Shown in pieces: positions 42,937 to 51,970 of a DNA stretch of 64,000 bases (its first letter is position 1; the number at the start of each line of letters is the position of its first letter). The stretch is from an uncultured Lachnospiraceae bacterium (lineage in GTDB: Bacteria > Bacillota > Clostridia > Lachnospirales > Lachnospiraceae). The position numbers and the translations under genes were made by a program. The stretch covers positions 62,001 to 126,000 of the forward strand of contig CANOEC010000007.1 in assembly GCA_947564735.1 (NCBI GenBank). The letters are read 5' to 3'. Below the pieces are notes generated by a model. That model was not told the DNA's origin. It saw only the letters and a program-made list of their open reading frames with translations, and did no database searches.

Positions 42937-44682
42937 TTATGCTCTCATATCAAAGGACGTTCTGCTGAGCACGGAAATATTTTTCTCCTGACTGAGAATC
43001 GTATTCAGAATACTTTCCTCCTGCGCTTCCTCTTCTTTCATCTGGAATTGCGCCTTTAAATCATATCCCCTCTTGCTAAGCCTGTCATTCAACAATGAAA
43101 TATGCTGTTCAATCAAATCCAGTGAGCTTTCATCCTGCAGCGTAAAGTTGGTCGTCACCTTATTCTGCTGCATCGTCACATAGACGTCCAGCGCCCCCAG
43201 ATGTTCCATGTCCAAATGAAGCAGGGCGCTGACGTTACCGTCCTTTGCCGCCAGATTCTTCTTATTTGTGTAGACATACAAATCACCGTGGGCATTGTTC
43301 CCCATCATTTTTAGCGGTAATTGTACATATGTGAACATATGGTTTAATTGATTCATGAAATCAACGTTGTTCTGTATATTCTGCACGCTCTTCGCCAAGG
43401 GGGCATCCGCTTTGCCCGCCGTCTGTAACGCTTCCTGCAGTTTCGCACTCTGCTCTCTGATTCGTTCATAGAGCTGCTCGACCTTATGCGGATCCGCCAC
43501 GTCCTTTGGCTCAATCAGCCATTGTCTTCCCACCTCCGCCTTCAAAAGCGTCTCAAATTCCCTGCTGTTTAACATCTGCTCCATCATGCGGGCATGACTC
43601 TGACTCGCGCCGGCTTTTGATAAGAGTCCGCGTATCAGGCTAAGCGCCTGACTCGTTGTCAGTTCACCGTTCTTTATCTGCCTCGCCGTATTCTCATCGA
43701 CTCCCAGCTCTTTTAACATATCCCCCAAAGCATTCCATTGTCTGTCAGTAAGCACCGGCGTCTTTGCGGTATCCTGCACGTTCGTCTGTTCCTCTGAAAG
43801 CCCGGTCGTTTTGTCCGGCGTTTCCTTATCTGCCATTGCAAGCACGGCTTCATCCGCAGCGTTTTGATTTTCCGACACTGCGAGCTGTGCGTCTTTCACC
43901 ACAACGGTTCCGTCCGCAGTATCCGTTTTGACGATTTGAGCTTGTTCTGTTCCTGCCTGCCCGACCATACCATCCAGTTTCCCGTCTGTGAAAATATCCA
44001 GCACATTCTCATAAAAGGCATATGCCTGCGCCGTTTTCCCTTCCCCCATCAGTTCATGAAAGATACCCGGCAATTCATTCATCACCGTTTCCGCACTTCC
44101 GAGCAGCTGATGCTGCGAATTTTGATACATCTCAAATTGCTCAATCGTACTTTCATTCACCGGTATGCCGAGTCTTGCCATCTGAATCAACGACGCCGGA
44201 TTCTGTGTGGGAAAATCCATCAGCAGTCTGCTGATATTGCCGAGGGATTCTCTGTCAATTGGCATCCCCTCTTCCATCATCACAGCCACCATTTCGATGT
44301 TGTTGGCTGTCTCCGGCAGTCCCGCCGCATTCAGTGCACGCATGACGGTCGCCTCATTCGCCATATTCGCATACAGCGGCGACAACGCCAGCATCGACCC
44401 ATTGTTTGCCTTTACCTCAAAGCTCATATTCTGCCCCAGAACCAGATTGATGCTCTGATCAATTCTTGCACTGACCATCATATCCTGTCTGATTGCAATC
44501 TGCACGGAACTACCGTCCCTGCTGACCACCGTGCCCTGTATCGTCTGTCCCGGCGCCAGATTTCTGATTTCACTCCGTATCCGATATAGCCGCTCTGCCT
44601 TAGACATGGGTTCCGTTGTCTGCACCGTATCATTTGCTCTTACCTGCTGCGTATCACGCTTAAAAATATTCCCAAGATTCAA
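42937..44682 (-). CDS. FliK-like hook-length control domain protein (YlqG-like)
   Basis: A 581-residue soluble protein. The N-terminal 100 residues form a beta-rich region (GQTIQGTVVSRDGSSVQIAI). The centre is Gln/Asp/Thr-rich with low complexity (about 240-340). The C-terminal 130 residues look like the FliK C-terminal domain (LPLKMMGNNAHGDLYVYTNK, then HLDMEHLGALDVYVTMQQ). Its neighbour is ylqH, an FlhB-like fragment, so both partners of the flagellar export switch have non-flagellar relatives here. I favour TTG at 44682, as GAGG lies 7 nt upstream; ATGs at 44706 and 44730 lack good sites. Confidence 0.75.
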   Translation of the reverse strand: MNLGNIFKRDTQQVRANDTVQTTEPMSKAERLYRIRSEIRNLAPGQTIQGTVVSRDGSSVQIAIRQDMMVSARIDQSINLVLGQNMSFEVKANNGSMLALSPLYANMANEATVMRALNAAGLPETANNIEMVAVMMEEGMPIDRESLGNISRLLMDFPTQNPASLIQMARLGIPVNESTIEQFEMYQNSQHQLLGSAETVMNELPGIFHELMGEGKTAQAYAFYENVLDIFTDGKLDGMVGQAGTEQAQIVKTDTADGTVVVKDAQLAVSENQNAADEAVLAMADKETPDKTTGLSEEQTNVQDTAKTPVLTDRQWNALGDMLKELGVDENTARQIKNGELTTSQALSLIRGLLSKAGASQSHARMMEQMLNSREFETLLKAEVGRQWLIEPKDVADPHKVEQLYERIREQSAKLQEALQTAGKADAPLAKSVQNIQNNVDFMNQLNHMFTYVQLPLKMMGNNAHGDLYVYTNKKNLAAKDGNVSALLHLDMEHLGALDVYVTMQQNKVTTNFTLQDESSLDLIEQHISLLNDRLSKRGYDLKAQFQMKEEEAQEESILNTILSQEKNISVLSRTSFDMRA

Positions 44683-44753
44683 TTTATCGCCTCTTCTCCC
44701 CGGCATTCCGGAAGTATACGGACATTGCATTCTGTGGCGCCAGAAATCGTCCG

Positions 44754-45512
44754 TTAAATAAAATGCGTAATAAATGACCGCCTATGTATCGGACATGGAC
44801 CGTATTTTCTCAGCGCTTCAATATGGCTCTGTGCGCCATAGCCCTTGTTGGAAGCAAACCCGTACTCCGGATATACCTCATCATACTGCACCATCAGCCG
44901 ATCCCTCGTGACTTTTGCCACAATGCTTGCCGCCCCAATCGAGATGCTCTTTGCATCTCCCTTGATAATGGGCACCTGCCGGATAGTAATCTGCGGAATG
45001 GTAACGGCATCATTCAATAACAAATCCGGAACCTGCGACAGATTGGAAACAGCTTCCCGCATCGCCTCATAAGTTGCCTGCAGAATATTGATTTCATCTA
45101 TCCGTTCCGGTGTACTGTATCCGAGTCCTACCGCCACTGCCTGTTCCATAATTACCTCGTAAAGCTCTTCTCTTTTTTTTTCGGATAGTTTCTTGGAATC
45201 GTTGATATATAAAATGTTACAATCTTTGGGAAGAATAACTGCTCCTGCCACCACCGGACCGGCAAGCGGACCTCTTCCCACCTCGTCAATGCCGCATATA
45301 TGCGCGTAGGCGGCGTATTTTCTCTCATACTTTTTGAGTGCTTCACAGCGCGCAATTTCCTTTTCATAAGCCGAAAGCTTTTTTCTACCTTTCTCAACGA
45401 CGGCGCGCACACCCGCCCTGTCATCCTGCTCGTACTGAAGAAACAAAGCAGGCAGCTCCTGCATCGTAGCTGCCTGAAATTTTTCCTTTATGCTCCCAAT
45501 TGACTCCGCCAT
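44754..45512 (-). CDS. rnhB: Ribonuclease HII
   Basis: RNase HII removes ribonucleotides and RNA from RNA-DNA hybrids. The 252-residue protein has an N-terminal helical extension of about 65 residues, then the catalytic motifs GIDEVGRGPLAGPV, NDSKKLSEKKRE, LLNDA and IIKGDAKSISIGAASIVAKVTRD. All the acidic active-site residues appear to be present. The ATG at 45512 (MAESIGSIKEK) follows AGGAG at 10 nt. It lies 16 bp after lepB and 71 bp before ylqG, inside the long processing and export block. Confidence 0.94.
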   Translation of the reverse strand: MAESIGSIKEKFQAATMQELPALFLQYEQDDRAGVRAVVEKGRKKLSAYEKEIARCEALKKYERKYAAYAHICGIDEVGRGPLAGPVVAGAVILPKDCNILYINDSKKLSEKKREELYEVIMEQAVAVGLGYSTPERIDEINILQATYEAMREAVSNLSQVPDLLLNDAVTIPQITIRQVPIIKGDAKSISIGAASIVAKVTRDRLMVQYDEVYPEYGFASNKGYGAQSHIEALRKYGPCPIHRRSFITHFI

Positions 45513-45528
45513 ATGATATCTTCTCCTA

Positions 45529-46068
45529 TTACCGGTGTTTGATGAATCCGAACTTGTCAAGCGGCCAGATACGCAGCCATGCCCTGCCTACAATTTCTTC
45601 GCGGGTAATATTGCCTACCGACGGGTCTCTGCTGTCCGTACTGTTATTCCGGTTATCCCCCATCACAAAATATTCGTCTTCCCCCAGCGTAATCGGCTCA
45701 TAAGCTCTTCCCGGACTTTGAATCACTTCCTTGCCGTATCCTTCCGGCAGAACCACATCATTAATGAGAATATTACCTTCCTCATCAATCTGCACCGTCT
45801 CACCGGGCAGTCCTATGATCCGCTTGATATAAAAGGTATTGTCTTCGTAGCGGAAAGGAAAGACAATGATGTCGTAGCGTTCCGGGTCATGAAAGCGGTA
45901 GCTGATTTTATCAACAATCAGGTTATCCTCGCTGCTCAACTTCGGTTCCATGGAACTTCCCAGCACCTGCGTCCTCTGTCCTACAAAGTGAATCACCAGA
46001 TAGACTGCACATAAAACAAATAATATATACAAGCTGGTACTAAGTATCTCTCTCAAAACTTTCTTCAT
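45529..46068 (-). CDS. lepB: Signal peptidase I, second copy
   Basis: A 179-residue type I signal peptidase that removes signal peptides on the outer face of the membrane. It has an N-terminal anchor (about 9-29), the nucleophile Ser in GSSMEP, the general-base Lys in YIKRIIGLPGE and the closing box GDNRNNSTDSRD. GGAAGTGACAG precedes the ATG. It is separated from another signal peptidase gene (46991-47578) only by rbgA. The two share about the same motifs but clearly differ in the rest, so they are old paralogues. Confidence 0.93.
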   Translation of the reverse strand: MKKVLREILSTSLYILFVLCAVYLVIHFVGQRTQVLGSSMEPKLSSEDNLIVDKISYRFHDPERYDIIVFPFRYEDNTFYIKRIIGLPGETVQIDEEGNILINDVVLPEGYGKEVIQSPGRAYEPITLGEDEYFVMGDNRNNSTDSRDPSVGNITREEIVGRAWLRIWPLDKFGFIKHR

Positions 46069-46105
46069 TCTGTCACTTCCTTACAAAAAGTCAAACACGC
46101 TATCT

Positions 46106-46966
46106 TCAATCTTCACGCTCCGGAAACTCCAAGGTAATCCTGCCAATCCTGCCGCTTCTGAAATCATCCATCACGATAGCGGATGCCTTCTCAAAATCCG
46201 GCTCCTGTCCCTTCTTGTAGCATTTACGTATCTCACAGACATGCGTAAGTACCGACAGCGGCGTCTCCATGCCATCCGTCATTTCCATCTGATATCGTGC
46301 AGCTAGTTCTTCTCTGTAATACCTCAGCAGATACGCTATTAAATCCGCCGCAAGTTCCGTCATTTCCAAAATCTCATCATTCATGGAACCAATCATCGCA
46401 AGGTTTCTGCCCACCTCGTCACTCTCAAATTTCGGCCATAAAATTCCGGGCGTATCCAGAAGCTCCAATTGTTTATTCATGCGAATCCATTGTTTCCCTT
46501 TGGTGACTCCCGGCTTATTTCCGGTCTTCGCACATGCTTTGCCTGCAAACGAGTTGATAAACGTAGATTTTCCTACGTTTGGAATCCCCACCACGATTGC
46601 CCTGATTGGTCTGTTCTTAATCCCGCGCTTCCTGTCACGTTCAATCTTCTCTTTACAAGCCTCTCCAACAATCCCTTGGATAGATTTTATTCCCTGTCCG
46701 CTTCTGGCATTGATTTCCAGCACATGAAACCCTTTTCCCTTGAAATAATTCATCCAGAGCTTATTCGCGCCCGCATCAGCCAAATCTGATTTGTTGAGCA
46801 GCACCAGCCTTGCTTTGTTCCTGCCAAGTTCATCTATATCCGGATTCCGGCTGCTTAGGGGAACTCTTGCATCGACTAACTCGATAACCAGATCGATGAG
46901 TCCCATATTCTCCTGCATCATCCGCTTCGCCTTCGTCATATGTCCCGGATACCATTGATAATTCAT
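46106..46966 (-). CDS. rbgA: Ribosome biogenesis GTPase RbgA (YlqF)
   Basis: RbgA is a circularly permuted GTPase needed for late 50S assembly. The 286-residue protein starts NYQWYPGHMTKAKRMM, and its G motifs come in permuted order: NKSDL (G4) at about 58, then GIPNVGKSTFIN (G1) near 130 and DTPGILWP (G3) near 175. A C-terminal RNA-binding helical domain follows. The binding site (AAGTGACAG) is weak. It lies between two lepB genes, as ylqF lies near sipS-type genes in Bacillus relatives. Confidence 0.95.
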   Translation of the reverse strand: MNYQWYPGHMTKAKRMMQENMGLIDLVIELVDARVPLSSRNPDIDELGRNKARLVLLNKSDLADAGANKLWMNYFKGKGFHVLEINARSGQGIKSIQGIVGEACKEKIERDRKRGIKNRPIRAIVVGIPNVGKSTFINSFAGKACAKTGNKPGVTKGKQWIRMNKQLELLDTPGILWPKFESDEVGRNLAMIGSMNDEILEMTELAADLIAYLLRYYREELAARYQMEMTDGMETPLSVLTHVCEIRKCYKKGQEPDFEKASAIVMDDFRSGRIGRITLEFPERED

Positions 46967-46990
46967 CTGTCACTTAATCCTTCCGCTATC

Positions 46991-47578
46991 TTATTGAATC
47001 AAACCGATTGTCTCGTCTTCTATCGCCATATGGAACCATGCTTTTCCGATAAGATTATCTTTTTTGACCGCCCCCACATTGGCAGAACGGCTGTCTTCAC
47101 TACTGTTACGGTTATCTCCCAGCACAAAAAACTCATCTGACGCCAGTTCCAATTCATTCGCCGCAATGCCGGCTTCCGCTATCTTGTCGAAAGAATCGTC
47201 TTCCTCCAAGAGCACGCCGTTTATGTATACGCTGCCGTCTTTAATCTGGACGGTTTCCCCCGGCAGCCCGACTACCCTCTTGACATAATAATGCGAATTT
47301 GGATTCCCATTCGGCAAAAATACAACAACATCCCCCCGCTTAGGTTTCGATAGTCTGTACACAACTCTGTTCATCAGGATTTCCTGTCCGTTGTATAATA
47401 CCGGCTCCATGGAATCCCCGACCACACTCGTCCGCATTCCCACTGAGAAAACGATCACAAACGCAAGGAAGACTGCAATCAGCCCACCCACAATCACCTC
47501 AAAAATATCTTTGATGACACTCGGATTCAATTTTTTCTTTTTCTGATAAAAAGTCAGACCTTTTCTTTTCGCCACCAA
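46991..47578 (-). CDS. lepB: Signal peptidase I, first copy
   Basis: A 195-residue type I signal peptidase with a basic start (MVAKRKGLTFYQKKKKL), an anchor at about 28-48, nucleophile Ser in GDSMEP, general-base Lys in YYVKRVVGLPGE and GDNRNSSEDSRS. The start is TTG at 47578 or GTG at 47575; both fit GGAGGAATCA, and the choice changes one residue. It heads the eight-gene run down to pgeF, with a near-perfect promoter directly upstream and the rplS terminator before that. Confidence 0.92.
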   Translation of the reverse strand: MVAKRKGLTFYQKKKKLNPSVIKDIFEVIVGGLIAVFLAFVIVFSVGMRTSVVGDSMEPVLYNGQEILMNRVVYRLSKPKRGDVVVFLPNGNPNSHYYVKRVVGLPGETVQIKDGSVYINGVLLEEDDSFDKIAEAGIAANELELASDEFFVLGDNRNSSEDSRSANVGAVKKDNLIGKAWFHMAIEDETIGLIQ

Positions 47579-47596
47579 TGATTCCTCCAGTTTTTC

Positions 47597-47625
47597 ATTA
47601 TACCAATATCAGAACTTAAAAGCAA
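47597..47625 (-). promoter_or_regulatory. Promoter of the lepB-rbgA-lepB-rnhB-ylqG-ylqH-yraN-pgeF run
   Basis: Minus strand: TTGCTT (47620-47625), 17-nt spacer, consensus TATAAT (47597-47602), just after the rplS terminator and about 19 nt before the start codon. Confidence 0.8.
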
Positions 47626-47634
47626 TCTTCCATC

Positions 47635-47674
47635 AAAAAAAACAGATACCTCAAATTACTTTCAGGTATCTGTC
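47635..47674 (-). terminator. Terminator after rplS
   Basis: Minus strand: ACAGATACCT pairs with AGGTATCTGT around a 13-nt loop, followed by a run of eight T. It ends the ylxM-to-rplS operon. Confidence 0.9.
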
Positions 47675-47688
47675 CCATGATTTTCCAA

Positions 47689-48036
47689 CTATCTAACCAG
47701 CTCTTTTACTTTCGCCTTCTTGCCGACGCGGTCTCTTAAGTAATTCAGCTTCGCACGTCTTACCTTACCTCTTCTGACTACCTCTACTTTCTCTACGTTC
47801 GGAGAATGCATAGGCCATGTTCTCTCGACACCGACTCCGTTAGAAATTTTTCTTACGGTAAATGTCGCACGATTACTTCCGCCCTGCATTTTCAATACGG
47901 TTCCTTCAAAAACCTGTATTCTCTCACGGTTACCCTCTTTGATTTTACCGTATACCTTGACCGTATCGCCGACATGAAAATCGCCGACATTTTCTTTTAA
48001 CTGTTCCGCCTCAATTTCTCTGATAATCTCGTTCAT
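47689..48036 (-). CDS. rplS: 50S ribosomal protein L19
   Basis: L19 lies at the 30S-50S interface. The 115-residue protein has the family features [61 protein letters not shown] in shorter stretches, and a basic tail. Two ATGs abut; the second (48036) is 6 nt from AGGAGG, the first only 3 nt, so I chose the second. It closes the ylxM operon but also has its own promoter in the 148-bp gap after trmD. Confidence 0.96.
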   Translation of the reverse strand: MNEIIREIEAEQLKENVGDFHVGDTVKVYGKIKEGNRERIQVFEGTVLKMQGGSNRATFTVRKISNGVGVERTWPMHSPNVEKVEVVRRGKVRRAKLNYLRDRVGKKAKVKELVR

Positions 48037-48110
48037 CATCTGCCTCCTAAATATATGGATGTTCTTAATACATTCTGTAACAGAGGACCATCTTTTTTCG
48101 CAACATTAAT

Positions 48111-48139
48111 AATTTAGCATATTATCTCAAGAAATGCAA
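48111..48139 (-). promoter_or_regulatory. Internal promoter of rplS
   Basis: Minus strand: TTGCAT (48134-48139), 17-nt spacer, TAAATT (48111-48116). The leader to rplS would be about 70 nt. L19 leaders are known in Bacillota, but I cannot confirm such a structure here by eye. Confidence 0.6.
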
Positions 48140-48184
48140 GGAATTTTCGCTTTTTCTTTAAGTTTTCGTTAAGTTTAAGTTTTC

Positions 48185-48952
48185 TTATGGCTCCCGCTCC
48201 TTACGTGCGACGTACGCATCATACAAATCCGGTCTTTTTTCTTTTGTCCTCCGGACAGACTGCTCTCTTCGCCAAGCCTCTACCTTCGCATGGTCACCGC
48301 TCAACAGAACTGCCGGCACCTTCTTATCATGCCAGACTTCCGGACGGGAATACTGCGGATATTCAAGGAGTCCGTCACCGAAGGATTCTGTCACGGCAGA
48401 AGCCGTATTGTGAAGCACACCGGGCACCAGCCTCGCAATGGCATCAACCATCACCATTGCCGGCAGTTCCCCGCCGGTCAACACATAATCGCCTATGGAT
48501 ATTTCATCGGTTACAATTTCCTCCAGCACGCGCTCGTCAATCCCTTCGTAATGACCACAGAGAAAAATCAAATCCTCCTCCCCTGCAAGCTCCCCCGCAA
48601 GCTCCTGATGAAACGTTCTGCCTTGGGGCGTAACATAAATGACCCGCACGTTTTGCTCTCCTGTCTTTGCAGCCGTCTGACCTCCTTCTGTACCCACAGC
48701 GCTTCGACGTACCGCAATCCGTTCCTGCACCGCCATGCAGGCGTCATAGACCGGCTGCGCCTGCATAAGCATTCCTGCACCGCCTCCATAAGTGTAATCA
48801 TCCACCTTACCATGCTTATCCAGTGTATAATCCCGGATATTGACTGCCTCAATTGAAATATATTCTCTCTGTACCGCTCTTCCGAGAATACTTGTATGAA
48901 GCCCCTGCATCACCATCTCTGGGAAAAGCGTCAGAATATGAAAGTTCATCAT
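48185..48952 (-). CDS. trmD: tRNA (guanine37-N1)-methyltransferase
   Basis: TrmD methylates G37 of tRNAs that read CNN codons and prevents frameshifts. The 255-residue protein has the trefoil-knot SAM site: FLCGHYEGIDERV, SIGDYVLTGGELPAMVMVDAIARLVPGVL, and the earlier YGGGAGMLMQ. A stretch at about 73-90 is slightly longer than in common relatives. GGAGAG lies 8 nt before the ATG at 48952. It follows rimM by 18 bp, in the standard rimM-trmD-rplS order. Confidence 0.96.
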   Translation of the reverse strand: MMNFHILTLFPEMVMQGLHTSILGRAVQREYISIEAVNIRDYTLDKHGKVDDYTYGGGAGMLMQAQPVYDACMAVQERIAVRRSAVGTEGGQTAAKTGEQNVRVIYVTPQGRTFHQELAGELAGEEDLIFLCGHYEGIDERVLEEIVTDEISIGDYVLTGGELPAMVMVDAIARLVPGVLHNTASAVTESFGDGLLEYPQYSRPEVWHDKKVPAVLLSGDHAKVEAWRREQSVRRTKEKRPDLYDAYVARKEREP

Positions 48953-48970
48953 TTCGCCATCTCTCCGATT

Positions 48971-49477
48971 TTAAATCAATCCGTCCATGATATGCACCGT
49001 AATCTGACCCAGTTCCATATCTATCTTCCTAACGCATTCCTTAATCGCCGGAAGCAGAACCTCCGTCCCGTCTTCCCGCTCCACCACATAAACATCATTG
49101 GCGCCTGTCGTCATGACGTCACTTAGTCTGCCAAACGTCTCTCCTTCTTCTGTCACAACGCGAAGACCAACTAAATCCGCAATAAAATATTCATCTTTCT
49201 TCAGCCGTACCGCATTGTCCCTTGTCACATACAACTTTGCACTCTTATACTTTTCGATATCATTAATAGAATCAAATCCTTTAAACTTGAGGATAACATA
49301 CTGTTTAAAAAATTTCACGCCTTCAATTTCCATATGCAGGCGTTCTTTTCCGGTATCCATCGTCACTTGTTTCAATTTCTTAAACCGGGAAGCATCGTCC
49401 GTCGTAGGAAACACTTTGACTTCCCCTTTGATTCCGTGCGTCTGTGTGATGACGCCCACCTGTAATTCGGATATCAT
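48971..49477 (-). CDS. rimM: 16S rRNA processing protein RimM
   Basis: RimM assists maturation of the 30S head and binds S19. The 168-residue protein starts MISELQVGVITQTHGIKGEV and has the PRC-barrel domain in the C-terminal half (YFIADLVGLRVVTEEGETFG, then LPAIKECVRKID). GGGAGGTAAGA fixes the start at 49477; an upstream extension to 49558 is open but lacks a site. It is 80 bp after the KH protein. Confidence 0.95.
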   Translation of the reverse strand: MISELQVGVITQTHGIKGEVKVFPTTDDASRFKKLKQVTMDTGKERLHMEIEGVKFFKQYVILKFKGFDSINDIEKYKSAKLYVTRDNAVRLKKDEYFIADLVGLRVVTEEGETFGRLSDVMTTGANDVYVVEREDGTEVLLPAIKECVRKIDMELGQITVHIMDGLI

Positions 49478-49557
49478 TCTTACCTCCCCGAACAAAGATG
49501 ATGTTCTGCCTTCGATTACGTAAACAGCCCCACAGAATAATCCATGAGGCTGTCCCA

Positions 49558-49785
49558 TTAAATAATTTCCACATCCACTCTCTTGTTTTCTTTGGATGAT
49601 GCCGCTTTTACAACGGAACGTATCGCCTTCGCAATTCGTCCCTGCTTGCCAATCACCTTACCCATATCTGCTGCAGCGACATGAAGCTCAACGGTAATGT
49701 TCTTGCCTTCCTCTTTCTCTGTCACTACTACTTCATCCGGATTATCGACTAGCGCTTTTGCTATCACTTCAACCAATTCCTTCAT
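49558..49785 (-). CDS. khpA: KH-domain RNA-binding protein KhpA (YlqC)
   Basis: A 75-residue protein with a single KH domain, carrying the RNA-binding loop GKVIGKQGRIAKAIRS (GxxG). KhpA works with KhpB in post-transcriptional control of division and wall genes in Gram-positive bacteria. GGAGGTGGACT precedes the ATG. It sits between rpsP and rimM, its usual place. Confidence 0.94.
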   Translation of the reverse strand: MKELVEVIAKALVDNPDEVVVTEKEEGKNITVELHVAAADMGKVIGKQGRIAKAIRSVVKAASSKENKRVDVEII

Positions 49786-49823
49786 AGTCCACCTCCAAAA
49801 GCCGACTGCTCGAATACTTTACT

Positions 49824-50069
49824 TTATTTTGTGATACCGACACTCTTGAAAATTCTGCTTACGACTTCCGTAGGTTGCGCCCCGTTTGCCAGCCATTTCT
49901 TAGCTGCCTCTTCATCTACTTTGTAGGTGCTGGGATCTGTATTAGGATCATAGGTTCCGATTTCATCGATACATCTGCCGTCTCTCGGAGATCTGGAATC
50001 CGCTACCACGATTCTGTAATAAGGATGTTTCTTCTGTCCCATTCTTCTTAATCTGATTTTAACTGCCAT
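49824..50069 (-). CDS. rpsP: 30S ribosomal protein S16
   Basis: S16 is a 30S assembly protein. The 81-residue protein starts [20 protein letters not shown] and ends with the common [18 protein letters not shown] lies 8 nt before the ATG at 50069; an in-frame start at 50084 overlaps that site. It is 44 bp after ffh. Confidence 0.97.
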   Translation of the reverse strand: MAVKIRLRRMGQKKHPYYRIVVADSRSPRDGRCIDEIGTYDPNTDPSTYKVDEEAAKKWLANGAQPTEVVSRIFKSVGITK

Positions 50070-50113
50070 TTTCTTTGCCTCCATGTAAAAATATAATTGT
50101 TTATTTTGAAACC

Positions 50114-51481
50114 CTAAAACGGGAATTTCATACCACCCATGCCGCCGAACATTCCTCTGCCTTTCTTTCCTCCCATCATTCCGGGAAGCTGCTTCATCAT
50201 CTTCTGGGACTGTTCAAACTGCTTGATAAATTTGTTGACCACTGCAATATCCACTCCGGCGCCTCTGGCAATCCTGTGCTTCCTGCTCGGATTTAAAAGC
50301 TTTGGATTCTGACGCTCTGCCGGAGTCATGCTCAATACGACCGCCTCCATCCGCGCAAGCTGCTTCTCATCCACCATGGATTCGATATCGCCCATCTTGC
50401 CGCCTATCCCCGGCATCATACCTAAGATACTGGAAAGTCCGCCCATATTACGCATCTGCTTCATACTCTCCAGATAATCGTTAAAGTCAAACTTGCCCTT
50501 CTTCATACGGGCTGCCATTTGCTTTTCTTTCTCTTCATCGATGTCAATGCTCTGCTGCGCTTTTTCAATCAGCGTCAGGACATCGCCCATTCCTAAAATG
50601 CGATTTGCCATGCGGTCCGGATAAAACTGTTCCAGATCGGACAACTTCTCACCCATACCGATATACAGAATCGGCTTGCCTGTCACCGCTTTGACAGAGA
50701 GCGCCGCACCGCCTCTGGAATCACCATCCATCTTAGAAAGAATCACACCGTCGATTCCGACCTTCTCGTCAAAATCTTTCGCAACATTAACGGCATCCTG
50801 ACCTGTCATGGCATCCACTACAAGCAGTGTCTGATGTACATCCACATTGCTCTTTATCTCTTGAAGTTCTGCCATCATCTCCTCGTCAATATGAAGGCGT
50901 CCTGCCGTATCAAGGATTACTATATTATGTCCGTTCTTCTGCGCATGTTCAATCGCTGCCTTCGCGATATTGACAGGCTTGTGATTCTCTCCCATGGAAA
51001 ACACGTCAACCTGCTGTTTCTCACCGTTAACCTGCAGCTGTTTGATTGCCGCCGGTCGGTATATATCACACGCAACGAGTAACGGTTTCTTACCTTTTAA
51101 TTTCATTTTGCCGGCAATCTTCGCCGTCGTAGTCGTTTTACCTGCACCCTGCAGACCGCACATCATAATAACCGTAATGGACTTGCCCGGCTGTAACGTA
51201 ATCTCCGTCGTCTCCGAACCCATCAGGGAAATCATCTCTTCGTTGACAATTTTAATCACCATCTGCCCCGGATTTAATCCATTTAAAACATCTGTACCGA
51301 CTGCTCGCTCCTCCACGGACTTGACAAACTGCTTCACAACTTTAAAGTTGACATCGGCTTCCAAAAGCGCCATCTTAACTTCTTTCAAGGCTGTCCTGAC
51401 ATCTTCTTCTGTGAGACGGCCCTTGCTTCTTAAATTTTTGAAGACATTCTGCAATTTATCTGTCAGACTTTCAAATGCCAT
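50114..51481 (-). CDS. ffh: Signal recognition particle protein Ffh
   Basis: Ffh with SRP RNA targets nascent membrane proteins to FtsY. The 455-residue GTPase has the N domain, G motifs [28 protein letters not shown] and [13 protein letters not shown], and a Met-rich M domain (about 320-455; [15 protein letters not shown] and [18 protein letters not shown]) that binds signal peptides. AGGAG precedes the ATG. It is 3 bp behind ylxM. Its receptor ftsY is also in the window. Confidence 0.97.
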   Translation of the reverse strand: MAFESLTDKLQNVFKNLRSKGRLTEEDVRTALKEVKMALLEADVNFKVVKQFVKSVEERAVGTDVLNGLNPGQMVIKIVNEEMISLMGSETTEITLQPGKSITVIMMCGLQGAGKTTTTAKIAGKMKLKGKKPLLVACDIYRPAAIKQLQVNGEKQQVDVFSMGENHKPVNIAKAAIEHAQKNGHNIVILDTAGRLHIDEEMMAELQEIKSNVDVHQTLLVVDAMTGQDAVNVAKDFDEKVGIDGVILSKMDGDSRGGAALSVKAVTGKPILYIGMGEKLSDLEQFYPDRMANRILGMGDVLTLIEKAQQSIDIDEEKEKQMAARMKKGKFDFNDYLESMKQMRNMGGLSSILGMMPGIGGKMGDIESMVDEKQLARMEAVVLSMTPAERQNPKLLNPSRKHRIARGAGVDIAVVNKFIKQFEQSQKMMKQLPGMMGGKKGRGMFGGMGGMKFPF

Positions 51482-51484
51482 ATA

Positions 51485-51847
51485 TTACAACTCCTGTAAA
51501 ATCTCGGAAGACAACTGCTTAATCCGTACACCATAAGAGGAAACCTTTTCCCCCTCTGTCCGCGTATCGTTCTCGAGCTGTTCCGATAACCGATTGATAC
51601 TGGATACCTTCGCTTTGATATGCTGGAACTTCTCTATCAGCTTAAGCTTCTCTTCATATCCCTGCAATGTCTTGTCGCACCGCTTAACGATATCATGCAC
51701 TGCCTGTCTGCTGATTCCTTCCTCCTGCGCAATCTCGCCCAGAGAAAGATTGTCGTACACAACGCTCTCATATATCTGCCGCTGATGTTTCGTCAGCAGT
51801 TCTCCATAGAAATCATATAGTAAACCCTGTTCTACGATTTTCTCCAT
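51485..51847 (-). CDS. ylxM: SRP-associated HTH protein YlxM
   Basis: A 120-residue protein with a sigma-70 region 4-like helix-turn-helix: LTKHQRQIYESVVYDNLSLGEIAQEEGISRQAVHDIVKR in pieces, with a coiled C-terminal half. YlxM is reported to bind SRP and modulate Ffh in Gram-positive bacteria. AAGG lies 9 nt upstream of the ATG at 51847. It is the first gene of the ylxM-ffh-rpsP-khpA-rimM-trmD-rplS operon. Confidence 0.93.
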   Translation of the reverse strand: MEKIVEQGLLYDFYGELLTKHQRQIYESVVYDNLSLGEIAQEEGISRQAVHDIVKRCDKTLQGYEEKLKLIEKFQHIKAKVSSINRLSEQLENDTRTEGEKVSSYGVRIKQLSSEILQEL

Positions 51848-51899
51848 GCCACAAACCTTCTAAGGGAAATACTGTATCTTAGCTTTACCCGACTTATGC

Positions 51900-51928
51900 A
51901 TTCTACTATACAAAAGGAAGGGTGTCAA
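51900..51928 (-). promoter_or_regulatory. Promoter of the ylxM operon
   Basis: Minus strand: consensus TTGACA (51923-51928), 17-nt spacer, TAGAAT (51900-51905). The -35 box lies within the descending arm of the preceding gene's terminator stem (51915-51952). Confidence 0.8.
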
Positions 51929-51952
51929 GTATTTTTTCTTGACGCCCTTCCT
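51915..51952 (-). terminator. Terminator of the C39-like gene
   Basis: AGGAAGGGTGTCAAG pairs with CTTGACGCCCTTCCT around an 8-nt A/T loop, then TTTTG on the minus strand. The stem is 15 bp with one G-T pair. The U-run is short because the ylxM promoter spacer begins there. Confidence 0.7.
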
Positions 51953-51970
51953 ATGAAAATCTTTCCTGCT

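Noticed and set aside
43864-44589. Plus-strand reading frame of 241 codons opposite the FliK-like gene
   Set aside because: It is the shadow of a clearly coding minus-strand gene, is rich in His, Arg and Cys as antisense frames often are, and has no start signal.
42584-44682. Part of a flagellar or type III secretion cluster
   Set aside because: Neighbours are rnhB, yraN, signal peptidases and rbgA, and both proteins lack the membrane parts and cleavage motif of true export switch components.
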